Shown piece by piece: positions 34,990 to 47,984 of a stretch of 64,000 bases of DNA. The position numbers and the translations under genes are program-made. The notes under the pieces are model-generated. The model was not told the origin of the DNA. It searched no databases and saw only the letters and a list, made by a program, of their open reading frames with translations. Location of the stretch: contig NC_092580.1 of NCBI RefSeq assembly GCF_037975245.1, positions 10,205,001-10,269,000 on the forward strand. The letters run 5' to 3'. Numbering within the stretch: the stretch's first letter is position 1; each line of letters opens with the position of its first letter. The stretch is from Apostichopus japonicus (lineage: Eukaryota > Echinodermata > Holothuroidea > Aspidochirotida > Stichopodidae).

Positions 34990-36890
34990 ACGAAAATGCT
35001 TGACATATTTCAATCAAACTTTTCCTGTATCGACCATCGTAACAGCATAAATAAATGGATTCATAGCGGAATTACTGAACAGAATTATTTTGGAAATGTC
35101 TTTCCAAACATCATAATCAAGGGCGGCGGAACCGGGGGGGCACAGGGGGCACGTGCCCACCCACTTTTCCTCAGGTTAAAAATGTGCCCTTTTTCTACAT
35201 AAAAATTGAGGTGTCCCAAGTTAGCAAGAGGCCAGGGAACCAGAATGAACACTCGGGAAGGGCCGTTTCCGGCCATCTGAGGGGTTTGTAAAACCAAAAA
35301 TTTTCTTGTACGCTCCGCGCCAACCGATGGTGGCGCTCCGCTCAGATAGTCGTGCATATACAACTTTGCAAATCCTGGCTACGCCTGTGGGTCAAACTCA
35401 AAGCTATTTCGAATGGAAAAAAATTTGTTAAGATATTAACAAGAAATAAACTCGAATTCGGAAGATTCCTACATTACATCCAGCAACTAGCATGATTTCA
35501 CCTCATTTTGTATCAAAAGAAAGCTTGTTCCTTGTTTCCCAATTTGCGCATTGGATATTGCAGTGCTAGTATGCATATTTTCCTTGAGAGGGGGGGGGGG
35601 GGGCGTTGATGGGGTGATGTGTATACGCAAATAAGATAATACAATAAGAGTTATAAAGGGAACTAAATATATGGCTGCATCAGTCCAATCGAATTTCTGC
35701 AAAGTGCCCTTTGAGGTCGGTGCCCCCCCCCCCAGATTAAAAGTGCTTCCGCCGCCCTTCATCATAATCCTCTATGACGACAAAAAGACAAAAAAAAACG
35801 CATCGTCATGGCAACCAGCATACTTACAATACCGGTACAAAAATTCATAAGTTTATAACAGTCTTTCTCATTGGTTGACTTTTATCGTATATCTCTGTCC
35901 GTTGGGGATTTGTGTTTACATCAAGACGATTAGTACTGCCTACATCATTAGTTCAATACGAAACTGTTATGTATTTAAAAATTTCGATCTAAGAAGAGGT
36001 GCATTTTTGGGCTGCCGGAGTTACTTTATTTAAAATTGAGATAGCCTTTCGTTGATTGAAAGAACTATCTTGTTTACTTCTGAGGTCCTGTTTGAATTCC
36101 TTTTCCAGGAGTCAGAAAGCTTGATGAATTTTTCCTATTTGTTTACAGTTTAATTGCAGTCTAGTTCGGTTTTCGTGTTTGACAAGCATGACGTAAACAC
36201 TGATATTTAACATGAGAAGGGTAGTACTTAATGGTACAATGAAAATCAACGTTATATCTATGATCGTAAACAATAACACTGCAACATTTATCGTTAGAAA
36301 GAAACAAAACACTTATACATTATAGAGTAGACTATTGTAGCCGTCAATGTTATTACTGTAACAAGTAAAAACGACTGCCATTTGAAGGTTATACTATTTT
36401 GTTTATGAATGAACTCGTAGGAATTTCGTGCAATACGAATAGCTGGATAAGTGCATCCAAATGTGCAATGACTTTTATATAGGAGAGAAGAAGAGAATAC
36501 AGGAGAGTCGAGTACAGCCAGTCGAGGTTTCAGATACGTTTGTATTGTGCCTTGTGTTCATTCTCGTCCTGTTTTGACTTACGTCTTCAGTTCTAGTTCT
36601 TTCGCCGACAAACGTTACAATACCATAAGTAATAAGTTTGATCGATTAGTATGCTTCCGGTAATGATTGAGGGCGTCTGCAACAAGTTGATATCGATCCA
36701 AGCTCATGATTATGACAATGTTTAATGACATAAATGTCGTGAGACTAACGAACCAAAAATGGAACGGCAATGTTGGTCAAGGTACTCTCAAACCTCTCGG
36801 AAGGAAAGGAACAGCTTTCTCGACCAACTAACACGTCCGCTGTGGAAAGGTGCAAAATATACACTTTGACCGGTAAGCTACAAACTTCTG
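34990..36890 (-). pseudogene. GPCR relic of the DRYQLVT family, upstream duplicate
   Basis: Minus-strand fragments: TM2 (VYILHLSTADVLVG, about 36800-36870), TM3 (IVIIMSLDRYQLVADAL, about 36665-36720), TM5 (36112-36312, IDITLIFIVPLSTTLLMLNI), TM6 (VCWLP then a stop, about 35797-35815) and TM7 (KIILFSNSAMNPFIYAV, about 35025-35105). Frames differ between fragments and TM4 is not visible. A hAT-like element (35118-35760) splits the ECL3/TM7 region. The helix 8 word RYRKSLIEI is one frame away from TM7. The same relic, without this insertion, is in the downstream unit at 48.9-50.5 kb. Confidence 0.85.
35118..35760. mobile_element. hAT-like miniature element, 643 bp, in a GPCR relic
   Basis: Begins CAAGGGCGGCGGAA and ends TTCCGCCGCCCTTC, with identical flanking octamers ATCATAAT (35110-35117, 35761-35768). 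The uninterrupted homologous site is at about 49009-49030 (CATTATAATCCTCTATG). The interior core (about 35240-35350) matches, inverted, that of the 25250-26058 element and, in the same orientation, that of 45186-45593. No transposase. Confidence 0.93.
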
Positions 36891-37517
36891 TCTATAAGTT
36901 GACCCTTGGTTTTTATAAATAAATAAGACTATTCTACACACATCAGCAATATTAAAATGTTCTGGACAAGATGTTTAGCCCTTTGTGTAGGTAAAATGGT
37001 TTATCGAGTTTTGTCGCAGATGTTGTGACAATTAATACAACACTTTACCAATAACAGTCTCTTCATCATCTCTTTCCATCATCTCATTCTCACTTCACCA
37101 GTTATGTTTTCCGAAGATTGTTTCACTTTATGAGACCGGAAGTTTGAGATATAGCGTCTTCAGCGCGATACAAAGTTCGTTGCGCACTATTTAACCGAGC
37201 TCCATGGTTAACATAAGCACGCTAGCCGTCAGTGTATTATGACTATATGCTTCAGGCTTCTAACACACAAAATGATGAAGCCATATTCACGCGCGCACAT
37301 TTTGACAGCGTGATTTCGTTAAACACGTTCGCATTCACTTAATGATGAAGCCACTTTGTACTTATGCGCGCATTCGGTCGTCACATTCTGCGTCCTTCTT
37401 TCTTGCGTTTCTTTTTGTTTAATCAGCTACCGCACAAGTCCTTCGCGGATTCCGAATGCGCGCGCATTGCGTCGTAATGAAAATCGCGTTGCGTCGTAAA
37501 AAAAAAAATTCGTGTTT
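36891..37517 (+). other. Upstream region of kinase gene, copy A
   Basis: Spacer between the GPCR relic and the first kinase exon, nearly identical to 50480-51119. It must contain whatever promoter drove this copy: CpG-bearing words (CACGCGCGCAC, GCGCGCATTGCG) cluster in the last 250 bp and an A-run precedes exon 1. No TATA box is evident. Confidence 0.45.
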
Positions 37518-39134
37518 ATGACGCCACATAAGTTATACCTTGACAAGAACTATCAACGTAGCAACAATGTTGATATATATGGTTCAGTTCAACTTGCTTC
37601 TGCATCACGAACACACCGTACTTGCTTAAAGCGAATAGTACAGCGATTATTTTACCAGTTTCTGGAACTCTTTACAACTCTACTTCCGGTAAGTCTGTCA
37701 TTATTTGCCTTTGTGTTGAATGGTTTTACTAAATGGAGATATATCTTAATATTTGTAATATCAGAAAAAGAATCTACGAATCAGTTCTCTACACGGAAGA
37801 TTCAGAAGACTAAGTAGCTTAGGCTAACAACGGGCACCGCCGAAATTGCGTACCAACGACATCGACAAACACTTCATTGGGAGAGAGGGCGGCAAGCTAT
37901 TACGTAAATTTTCAATTTGACGATATTTTCATTCCAAATATTAGCGGAATTTCCTTGCGGCTAACATTGAAAGCGTGCTGATGCATGGTGTTTGAGTAAG
38001 GTTGTTTACGTTGCATTACCTAACATAGTAGGCTATATATTAAGAGGGGGCTATTATTTATAAGAACTATTGTACCCGTAAGTTGAAACTTGAGTCATTC
38101 TCAATCTCTTATTCAATCCTCTCCTAAAGCTAGTAACAACAAATGCTAAATATCGATGTAAATAGAGACACACGCAAACCTTGAACTGAAAAGAAGATTG
38201 ACACTAATATAGGGAAATATTGAAGCATCCGGGGAAATATTTAAGCATCCTGGATGCTATTGTATGTAACCGTATAGTTATGCATAGATGTATGAGTTAT
38301 AGTTGAATATACATACATGAAAATTGTGAAGGAAAGATAGAGCAAGAGCATCAAATCAAAAGATGAACACTGCCATCATTTGTATACACCCAGTTCATTC
38401 CCCTAACATTGTAAATGTGACCATGTGATCGTGATGGTATTATGTCTACCTTTGTGAATGATTCCATTACACGACCAACCCCACCCACCCCCACCCCTCA
38501 AGAGAAAAATAATCTAAATTGATACGGATAAGTGTAATCTAAACGAATATTGAAACTTACGACGTACCTTTCCAATAGTATCATATTTAAGTCTTTAATG
38601 AAAACATAATTCTTTCTGGAATCTATTACAGTCGGTTACCACAATGCCATTCGGTCCTTTCAGACGAACACCTGTCCCGTCCCGACCCCGTCTAGAGAGG
38701 TAAGAATTTAACTTTTATAATGTTTTTATTCTTCAAGAATGTTATGAAAGGGTCTGGGAAAGGGAGAGAATGTCGGAAGGGAGGTAACACCTATCCGTTT
38801 TGTCATAATCTTCGCAAAGCAAGTGGCTGGTTGCTTTAAATCGTTTCACTTTCTTAAACTATCAAACTACACTACATTCCCTCATATGAGACAAACCATA
38901 CTCCAATATCACCTGACAGACAATATCAGAGGAATAAATTACAACCATTCATTATGATCAATATGTACATTATATTTAATTGTCGTTCAAAAATATGTAT
39001 ATCTGCCGAAATACAAACCGAAGAAAATCTGATCAAATGGACAAACTTTAAAAATAAAATAATTACAACCGACAATAATTTTAATACGCACTACAAGTTC
39101 ACAAGTTAAATCGACAAATAAGGTAGAAGGTGAA

Positions 39135-39137
<3 letters not shown>

Positions 39138-39176
<39 letters not shown>
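39138..39176. repeat. (TA)n in intron 2 of kinase copy A
   Basis: TA run with a shorter counterpart at 52735-52757 in copy B; a length polymorphism between duplicates. Confidence 0.9.
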
Positions 39177-39178
<2 letters not shown>

Positions 39179-40896
39179 TATTTTCATGCTTTAATAAAGT
39201 GTAAAGTATAAGTACATTTCATACACTAAGTATTGTCAATAGTTTCCATTGTAGTATGATATATCGAAATATTATTACAATGTTTAAACTATTAATTTGT
39301 CACTGTTTTTGTTTTGTTTTGTTTCAGACGTTCGGTTTGGAAGAAGGTATTTTGTACCTTGCCTTGTTGTGGCCGCACATACGCTGATGACGATGGTCTA
39401 GCCGGAGAATATATTCCTGCTTATATCCATCCTATTCCTCGTCGTCTTCCATACTATGGCCCTATACAAGAAGACAGTCACGTGACTGTATCAAGCGAGA
39501 TGAAAAAACCTGCCTCGCGAGTTTTAAACTTCCCTGGAGAAGATGAAGGCACCCGTGCCGTGCCTTCCACTGAGTCTTCATCACTGATTGATACTATCTT
39601 CTCAGGAGAGCCATCGTCCCTTACTAACAGCACAAGGGATGAATCTAAACGGCACCAATCCCAAAACACCCCCGGGGATAAACACCATCGCAATCCCTCT
39701 GATCACCATGAGATACTGCCATCAGCCAACAACTTTGAAGAGGCCATAAAAGTTCAAAGCCACCATACCCGTGAGTTGTCGATTGACCGCCATGTCGAAT
39801 GCGGTATCCGATCATCCTCTTCGTTCATCAAAGCAGGATATTTCTTTTTCGGTTGTCAAGGAGATGTAGCCACAACAAATGTACAAGCCACCTCCTTTAA
39901 AGGGACTACCATTCAGTCCTCGTCGACATACCAACATCGCCCAGTGAGTGACGTCAGTAATGACCGTCGTTTTGTCAAATCATTCCAACAACAGGAGCTG
40001 ATAACGGCACCCAAAGCACTCCCTCTTTCACGTCTGTCATGTGACATTCAGGTCTCGTCGGCGAACAAACATCGCCTAGTGAGTGACATCACCAACGCAA
40101 CCCATGTTGGTGAATCCTTTCAACATCAGGTCATGTTATCTGCACCGAGATCATCTACGCCCTCACGTCAATTATCAGGTGACATGCCTACCCTTCGCCT
40201 TTGCTGTGGAGTAAGCTTCCGTTCGTCAACTTCTATCGGTAATATCAGAAGTAGCAATAGCAACATGGGACATTTCATTTCTTTCAGAGATGTTCGAGTG
40301 GTCCAGTCTTTGGTGACACCAATGTTTGTTATGATTGGTCATAAACGTGCACCATCCGCACCAGCTCGAATACATGTTGGACTAAGTTGCCAGATACTAA
40401 GTTCCTCCATCAATCGGTTTACTCGACCGAGGTGCCAATCAGAACCGGCAATGATCTGCTTTGCAAGATTGTCCATCACAATCGGGCGAAACTGCGTATC
40501 CCTCATCGTTGCTGGTATGAAAATGCCCGAGACCGAAGGAAGGTGTAATTCAGCGCCACACCAGCTGGTACATTACCGCCCTCTTGCTACCACAGCCAAA
40601 CCTGCATGGAAGTTTTCCGGCCTCGAGGAAGCAGCAGGGCCGTCGCCCCTTATGTTGTCTGTAACCAACGCCATCAAATTCCGGACACATAACACCGTTA
40701 CCTTTACCACACCCAATATCAAGTCTACCAAGGATGGTGCCTCATCATGTATCAACCATCACGTCATGCCACTAATGTGCACACCTGTACAAATGAGTGT
40801 AAAACATCAACTATTTGGTACTCGCCAAACCGCCCAATGCTCATCATCAAATAGCATTTTCGGTCAGCTCTCAATTTCACATCCATTGTCCAAAGT

Positions 40897-41590
40897 GGTT
40901 AAGTCGCCAGAGCATCATGACATCCTCATGCAATCTATATCTGCCAACCGTCGGGTGTATGACCATTTTCCTGATAATGGATGCAAAATGCCAGCACACT
41001 GGATCTCAAATAACCCCATTCCAGTCGACCATGTCATTCCATCGCAAAACGCAACACCGCGACGTAGCTACCAATAAGAACTGCAGTCCTAAATACACAT
41101 TGCGACCTTTCAAACCAACCAATACAACAGTTGTACCTATCGGCAAGAAAATAGCCGTGAAAACACCAGGTATCGTTGGCAACCATTATATACCAACAAT
41201 AAAGCAAGCAACAATAACGAGAACGAGAACCACTGTAATAAACAGTTTAATATATTTATAGTGATAGATTCATGAGCTAATGAAAGTCATGGTTAAGTCG
41301 CCAGAGCATCATGACATCCTCATGCAATCTATATCTGCCAACCGTCGGGTGTATGACCATTTTCCTGATAATGGATGCAAAATGCCAGCACACTGGATCT
41401 CAAATAACCCCATTCCAGTCGACCATGTCATTCCATCGCAAAACGCAACACCGCGACGTAGCTACCAATAAGAACTGCAGTCCTAAATACACATTGCGAC
41501 CTTTCAAACCAACCAATACAACAGTTGTACCTATCGGCAAGAAAATAGCCGTGAAAACACCAGGTATCGTTGGCAACCATTATATACCAA
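40897..41590. repeat. 300-bp direct duplication with templated intron 4 spacer
   Basis: 40897-41196 is repeated at 41291-41590, identical by eye. The spacer is 9 bp (CAATAAAGC) plus 41206-41291, an exact copy of 42443-42528 from intron 4 of the same gene. Copy B has neither. Confidence 0.93.
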
Positions 41591-43966
41591 ATATACCATT
41601 TCAAGCACCGCCTGACGTGCCTGCTTGGCATCTTGCAACAAATTGGATGGGACCTAACCTTTTTCACCAAGGTGCATCAAATGTTGCTATCGTTGGTCAG
41701 CCACTAGGACAAAATGTCAACTCGCCCTTGATACCTACCGCAGCAGGAGTAAATCCTATCGGTGGATTTAGATACAATACACCTAAATTGACTTCACCAG
41801 CTTGGGGAACGCTCGGAGGATCCCCGACTACTCCACTACAAAATAACGCACCGAATCTGTCCATCTCATCAAAGGCGTTAAAGAATGTACCTCAATATCC
41901 TTGGAAGAATCCATTCTTGCAGAACGTTCAAACAGCAATTACCGCCAAGAAGTCCCCTCCTCGTCATGCGCAGAACATAAACATCCAGCAACAACCGCTC
42001 CATGTGAGTACCGCATAAGACATCACATAGATACTGAATGATTTAATCACAATCATTATGTTAATACATGTTAACGAGAACGCGTCATGATATGTATCTT
42101 TTTTATGTCATATGCATATTCATATCAATTTGGTCATGATCCATGCATTCAATAACATTACTACATATGGAATTTAATCCGATAGAAATAACTAAAATCA
42201 TAAAACTGAGTAACCTAGTTATAACGTTACAACTAAGCAGTGAAATATTTTATTTCATAAATGTATTTTTTCTCTCATCCGTTTCTTTCAGAATCCATTT
42301 CAGAATTATACTGATGGAATGTGGAGTACTCAGCAACTTGCTCTGCACAGGTAGAAATCTATATGTTCCTACATTATTTACACAGTAAAATAAAAATACT
42401 AATAATGCTAAATAAAAAACATGATTACAAAAATGAGATTCAAAGCAACAATAACGAGAACGAGAACCACTGTAATAAACAGTTTAATATATTTATAGTG
42501 ATAGATTCATGAGCTAATGAAAGTCATGCCACTACGACAGTCCGTATAGTTCGTGAATATCTAGTACATAACTGTAATTGATGAAACGTACACACTGCAA
42601 CTTGCTTTAGCTCATCAGGGCTCAGTGTCATTTTCACAATGAAATGACGATTGTGATCGGAAAATGTTATCAATTGCTATGGTTACTGGTCATCTGACCT
42701 GTATCACCATGGTAACAACATGAGATTCACGGTACCAATCATAATTTATTTCAATTCTACACAGCCCACCTCCTAAGCATTTAAAGGCCTCAGACTACAA
42801 TCTCCCTTCGTCTTGTGATGTCATCGCAAAGAGTGACTTGGAAGATATTTGTAACTCGATGCAGATGCCGACGATTCTAGGAAGTGGAAGCTTTGGTGAA
42901 GTCAGGTTGATGAGGCAGCTATCTTCAAGACGCGTGTGTGCGGTCAAAGTTCATCACAAAAACCGAGATGAAAAGAGCATCATCAAGGTATACGTCAATG
43001 TGTTTATATTAAATATCATAGAAATGAAACAAAATAGTATCTTGTAATTTACGGTATATACTACATATTTTGATGGAATTTATGATTAAAACGGATATGC
43101 CACCTTTTGATATTAGAAGATATGTACATAATAATTAATATTATATTGATTCTTTTTTCTCTCCTTCAATTTCCAATATGTACAATCTGTCAACTCCACA
43201 ACTTCGTTATAACTCGCCATCGTTGTTAAGACCCGACTGTGGATTATTACATACTTCATACTATCAATACTTATCGTTGATTTTATTTGACAGGATTTGC
43301 AGAAAGAAACCTCAAAATGCTGACATCTCTGAGCCATCTAGACTGCATTCCTAAACTTTTCGGTATTTCAAGAATTGGCAGCGATACCGATGTACCTGTC
43401 CTCGTTCAAGAGTTCGTCGGTGATTCGGTCACATTTAAATCTACCACGGTAGCTGACGTCATCGACGCCAAGGGCCTGAATGGGCCGAGCTCTTTCAGTG
43501 TAGCCATTCAAGTTTGTCGCGCCATTAAGGACATTCATTTCGCAGGAATGATTCACTGTGATTTGAAAACTGATAACATCATGTTGTGACAGGTCCATCG
43601 GGGGAAGATGGGGACGTAAAGATCAAAATTATTGACTTTGGGAAAGCAGTGAGCAGGACAGGGAAAGCAAAATACGAACACTTCCCAAGAAACGAACATG
43701 TTAATATCCGTAAGCAATGCTCCCACATTGCCCCAGAGGTTGTATTTGGAACCAGGCCATACAGTCTGTATACAGACGTATACGCTTTGGGACTAGTGCT
43801 AGCAAACGTGGACGCATCTCCTGGAAGATTTCTCAGGAAACTTGGATTCAAATGTTTAGCTGAAGACTGGAACCAAAGACCAAATGTCCATGAATTGATA
43901 CGAGAGATTGATTCTTATATTAAAGAGAGACAGGCCAGCTACGCTAGATGGAGGAGTGCAGGGTAG

Positions 43967-45185
43967 AGGAGAACGAATATTTATTATATTTATTTATTAA
44001 TATTTAGTAATTAAAAACATTTACAGCGCCCGGTGCGTCATAAATTTTCATGTAAATCTCTTTATTATGTATATATATAGTGATAAAAAAATCAATTAAA
44101 TAAAATAGGGAAACCTATATATGAGACAGATTTCTTTCCTTTTTTTAATAGCAATATCGCTAACTGATAGTTTAACAAACGTAAGCCTTGTCATATTTAT
44201 TTGGCTTCGGTTTGGCAGATTGTCAAGTTGAGAGAATGGTCAGGGTCACATCGCATGTTGTCCGGTTGTCACAGGGCTACAATGAACAACAGAGCTAAAC
44301 ATATGGTTGTTTTGTTACACACCGCGTAATTACTTAACTAATTAAAAACAACAACTCCGAAGAACTCAAACACAATACTTTTTGTTGTGGCTTTATATAT
44401 TTTATTGAATAAGGAAACACATACAAATAACATGTATGCATATCGCAATTTTAAGAAAGCAAAGAATTCAGAAATAAAGAAGCAAACATGGCATTTATTG
44501 TACACCGTACTTGTCGATGTAAGGTATAGCGTGACATATCTCTTCTCTTACAACTAACTGGTTTATAATGAAATCTCTGATTTAATCAGATAAAGTCACT
44601 TCTAATGGAAGTATACAGAGAAACTAACAAAGCACTGAAAGTAAGTTAATATCTATAGAATAACTATAAGAAACATTTCTACGATTATATAGAAACTGGA
44701 ACAGAGACTTTATCATATACGGAATACCTGCTATTGGCATTTTGCTATATTATGAAGTACAACCAGGAGTCTGACGACTCCCTGACAATTAACATCATCC
44801 GTGAGCGACTAATATAATTCGTGGTTTAATATCAGAAGTGGTGATATGATACCCATGTATCAGGACATCAACATATCTTTTAAAGTATTCGTATGGGAAA
44901 ACGTGAAAATAAGGCAAAATTGAAAATTACATCACATTGCTTAAAAGCGGCATATATTTCTTGTTGTTATTTTTTACTGTGTGTCAGAGTACACAAATGA
45001 AAGTACATCTGGTGCAAATATTGGGCAATGTTATTCCCTTCCTTGACTTTTACTGCCAAATTAACCCTAACATTTTAACCAACCATTTTTTACCAACCCT
45101 TCTAGCTATAGACTTGGTTTGAGTTTTTGAATAAAACTGAAGTATAGATCTATTCCAAAATACCTACTTTTTAGGGGGGTGGTAT
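43967..45185. other. 3' flank of kinase copy A
   Basis: Aligns with 57153-58455. Includes AATAAAAT near 44100, a candidate polyadenylation signal. The 61-codon frame at 44937-45122 is not supported. Confidence 0.5.
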
Positions 45186-45593
45186 CAGTGGCGGCGGAAC
45201 CGGGGGGGGGGGCGCCGTACCAATCAAAAATAGCTTCCGACGCCCTTGTAATTATTGCATTTAATTGCAAGTAGTAATTTACTACACTCAAAAACGTCTC
45301 TGCGAGTACACGTCGAGTATACTCTCTTTAAAACACCATCGAATATACAAATTACAATGTTTTTACAGATTTATACGTGCAATCTGAGAAATTGCAGGCT
45401 TGAGACCCATGTTTTAGGGCTAGGTATTCGCAGCATAAAACACTCGGTAAGTGCCGTTTCCGGCCATCTGGGGGGGTTGAAAAACCCCAAATTTTCTTGT
45501 GCGCTCCGCGCCAACTGATGGTGGCGCTCCGCTTAGATAGTCTCCACATATTAGCCCCCCCCCCCCAATAATTTTCCCGTTCCGCCGCGCCTG
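45186..45593. mobile_element. hAT-like miniature element, 408 bp
   Basis: Begins CAGTGGCGGCGGAAC and ends GTTCCGCCGCGCCTG, with perfect flanking octamers GGTGGTAT (45178-45185, 45594-45601). The unoccupied homologous site is at about 58450-58462 in the downstream unit. It shares its core (about 45445-45540) with the elements at 25250 and 35118. No coding capacity. Confidence 0.93.
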
Positions 45594-45665
45594 GGTGGTA
45601 TTGATGTTTATTTCCAAAACTTTGGTTCAAACTTTGTTTTGATTCAAAATATGTGAAAAATTCTA

Positions 45666-46449
45666 CATTTTGACCATTTTTGTTTTTAAATAATCTAGGC
45701 GCTACTTAAAAACAGGACAACACCTACATAAATGTTCTAGAACAAGCCCAACACATAAAAATCTACCATGAAAAGATCAGGGCTATAAAGAATGGGGCAT
45801 TTCAATTATCATCGGAATATTGCCACAAAAAACCTAAAGACCGAAAAACATTAAAAACTCTCCATTGTTTCAAGAAATCGTATCTCGCGCACCTACACTC
45901 TTTTTCAAAAATCTAATAACTATTATGTTTTTACAGGCTTCCTTACAAAAGTAAAGCAATGAACATCGGCATAGCACAACCCTTTCGCTTAAGAATTTTC
46001 TGCACAATGGTTACGGTGCATGTGTGCGTGTATATACGTGTATACCTGTATTGTTTATGTATTGTAAAGCCTGGAGGAGGGGTGTGCCCCCAGTTCCTAT
46101 GACAATCCTTATATCTCGGTCATTTTTCAACCAATTTCCACAATTGTAGCCTCAAATGGTAGGATATATTTAAGATAATACTATTTTAACCTAAAATACA
46201 CCAAAACCAAAAAGGTTTTTACTATTGGTAGTATGTATTCCAAAATAAGTTATTTGGGGACCTAATTTGCATATTTACATACATAACTAGCCTAAAGTTA
46301 GTAAAACTTATCAGATATGAATCAATAATTGTTACCATTCCATTGATATCAAGGTTCCCGTACAAAATATTCCTCTGAATTAACGTAAATTGAGTCTAAG
46401 AAAAGTCACTTTCTGCTGATTACTATACTAGCTCACATTGCCTGTTATA
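45666..46449. other. Intergenic DNA between duplication units
   Basis: No homologue seen in the other unit and no gene. A CCTGGAGGAGGGGTGTGCCC patch at about 46070-46090 has dispersed-repeat character but no identified ends. Confidence 0.4.
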
Positions 46450-47430
46450 GGGTTAAGGTGTGAAAATTGTTTACTGGTGAATTAAGAAGTTTGTTTTCAA
46501 GTGACTTCAAGATTGGCTCTCTTAGCTCAGCTTTTACATTGTCATGATACGGACACTTGAAAGTGCCGTAACTGGCCAACGTGTATGGTAGGCCGCATGG
46601 GAAATAATTACTGAATTATGTCCGACATAATTGCTGAATTATGTCCGACATTAATCCGAATTATGTACCACATAAATACGAATTATGTCGGACATAAATA
46701 ACCAACCAGGTGAGCGCACATGCGGTACAAGCGGTACATTAATCGTATTTATGTACCGCATAAATTCGAATTATGTACCGCATAAATCGTATGTACCACA
46801 TTAATCCGGATTCAGGAGTCGTCCAAGCTCAGCATAGCGTAATACTCTTCGAAGACTAACAAAACGATTCAAAGCATTGCGAACAAACATCGGATTGTGT
46901 GGGACTGGGAGTCAACATTTGTCAATAACCTACGTTCGCTTCTCGACGAAAATCACGCAGATGTTGTACTTTGTCTATAATGCGTGCCATTGCGTTGTAC
47001 TTTGCTTTATACAGCAGAAATAACTGCGCTGCTTTCACGCTACAGCAAGAGGGATTAATACTAACTCAGAGCATGATAACAGCTTCAAAATTCGCTAATG
47101 TGATTGGGCTATTTACTGCCGGTATTAATTCTATATAATGCTGGTATTAATTCTATTTAATGCCGGTATTAATTATATTTATTGTCAGTATTAATTATAT
47201 GGAATACCGGCATATGAAGCTACATGGTGATCGGGTGAGAATTAATGCCGGTATTAAATAGAATTATTACTGGTTATAATTTTAGTTCATACGGACATTA
47301 AATCAGCAATTATTTCCCGTATGGCCTACCATAAACATGTATGCTACCAAATGAGAGTTAGGGTTTAACTGGTTAGACAACAATGTGTGTGCAACAATTG
47401 GGCAATTGTATGGAATATACTTCCTTAAAT
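46450..47430. repeat. Dispersed local repeat, copy 2, split by a MITE
   Basis: Matches 34560-34810 on both sides of the MITE at 46586-47331: left part ends ACTGGCCAACG, right part resumes near CCAAATGAGAGTTAG and GGGCAATTGTATGGAATATA. Confidence 0.75.
46586..47331. mobile_element. TA-target MITE (Tc1/mariner-like), 746 bp
   Basis: Begins TGGTAGGCCGCATGGGAAAT and ends ATTTCCCGTATGGCCTACCA; the inverted repeats extend about 29 bp with a few mismatches. Flanked by TA on each side, and the homologous unit at 34703-34712 lacks the insert. The interior holds two families of short repeats: ATTATGTCCGACAT/ATTTATGTACCGCATAA on the left, and AATGCCGGTATTAATT, repeated four to five times, on the right. 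No transposase. Confidence 0.88.
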
Positions 47431-47984
47431 CGAAGAGATGTAACGCCGGAGGGAACTGGGAGGGGGCAAATGTTTTCCCAAACAGGTTTGTCCAATTATG
47501 TGTAAATAGGTCGGAAAAATTGGTCGGAAAAGTTACGTCATCACCATAGAAACCTTCACTTCGAGGTTACCAAAATGTCTACATCCATTCGTTGCAACGA
47601 AGATACACTCGTCCTATATGTACGGTGTTTATTCAATAGTTTTATCTATATAATGATTTACCCCAATGGAGAAACATATAAGTCAACAGAAAAGTTGTGT
47701 AAACTAAGCCTTGATTATTCGCGTACCATTTTCCAAATTTTAGATAAGAAACTAGTGTCATAATCTAGTCGCGCAATTCACTCACGTATTGTACCGATTC
47801 AAAATATTGCTGCTGTCATGTTTTGCGTATATTATAAGGTGGCATACTCCTATTAGCGTCTATATCAATCCGCCGCAAGTGTTTTCCTTCAGAAAAAGTG
47901 CCAATTAGGAGCAGGAGAACAACTTTTTTTGCTATGTTATCAATTAGGATGTGCTTTTTTTTTGTGGTTTGATGTTAAAGAACA

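Larger units (their letters stand above)
37518..43966 (+). pseudogene. Broken kinase gene, upstream duplicate of 51120-57152
   Basis: Same six-exon plan as the downstream copy: 37518-37688, 38632-38699, 39328-42003, 42292-42350, 42765-42987 and 43294-43966, all with GT-AG borders. Lesions: (1) exon 3 lacks 5 bp after CGTAGC, giving TAA at 41075-41077; (2) exon 3 carries a 394-bp insertion that contains intron 4 sequence; (3) exon 6 has CTCAAAATG where copy B has CTCAATG (+2), bringing a TGA; (4) the catalytic-loop end reads ATGTTGTGACAGG against ATGTTCCTGAAAGG (-1 and a stop). No alternative acceptor that I tried restores the exon 6 frame. A truncated exon 1-3 product, without the kinase domain, would still be encodable. 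Kinase motifs such as GSGSFGEV and HCDLKTDN survive as text. Confidence 0.9.
34880..45665. repeat. Segmental duplication, upstream unit
   Basis: Aligns with 48815-58530. The offset between matching points shifts from about 13.93 kb at the GPCR relic to 13.60 kb at kinase exon 1, 13.19 kb at exons 4-6 and 12.86 kb at the 3' flank. These shifts fit the 643-, 394- and 408-bp insertions in this unit and the 381-bp insertion in the other. Confidence 0.95.

Noticed and set aside
41311-42018. Long frame in kinase copy A starting at an internal ATG
   Set aside because: It is the downstream half of the broken exon 3 after the 5-bp deletion; no independent promoter or start context supports a separate gene.
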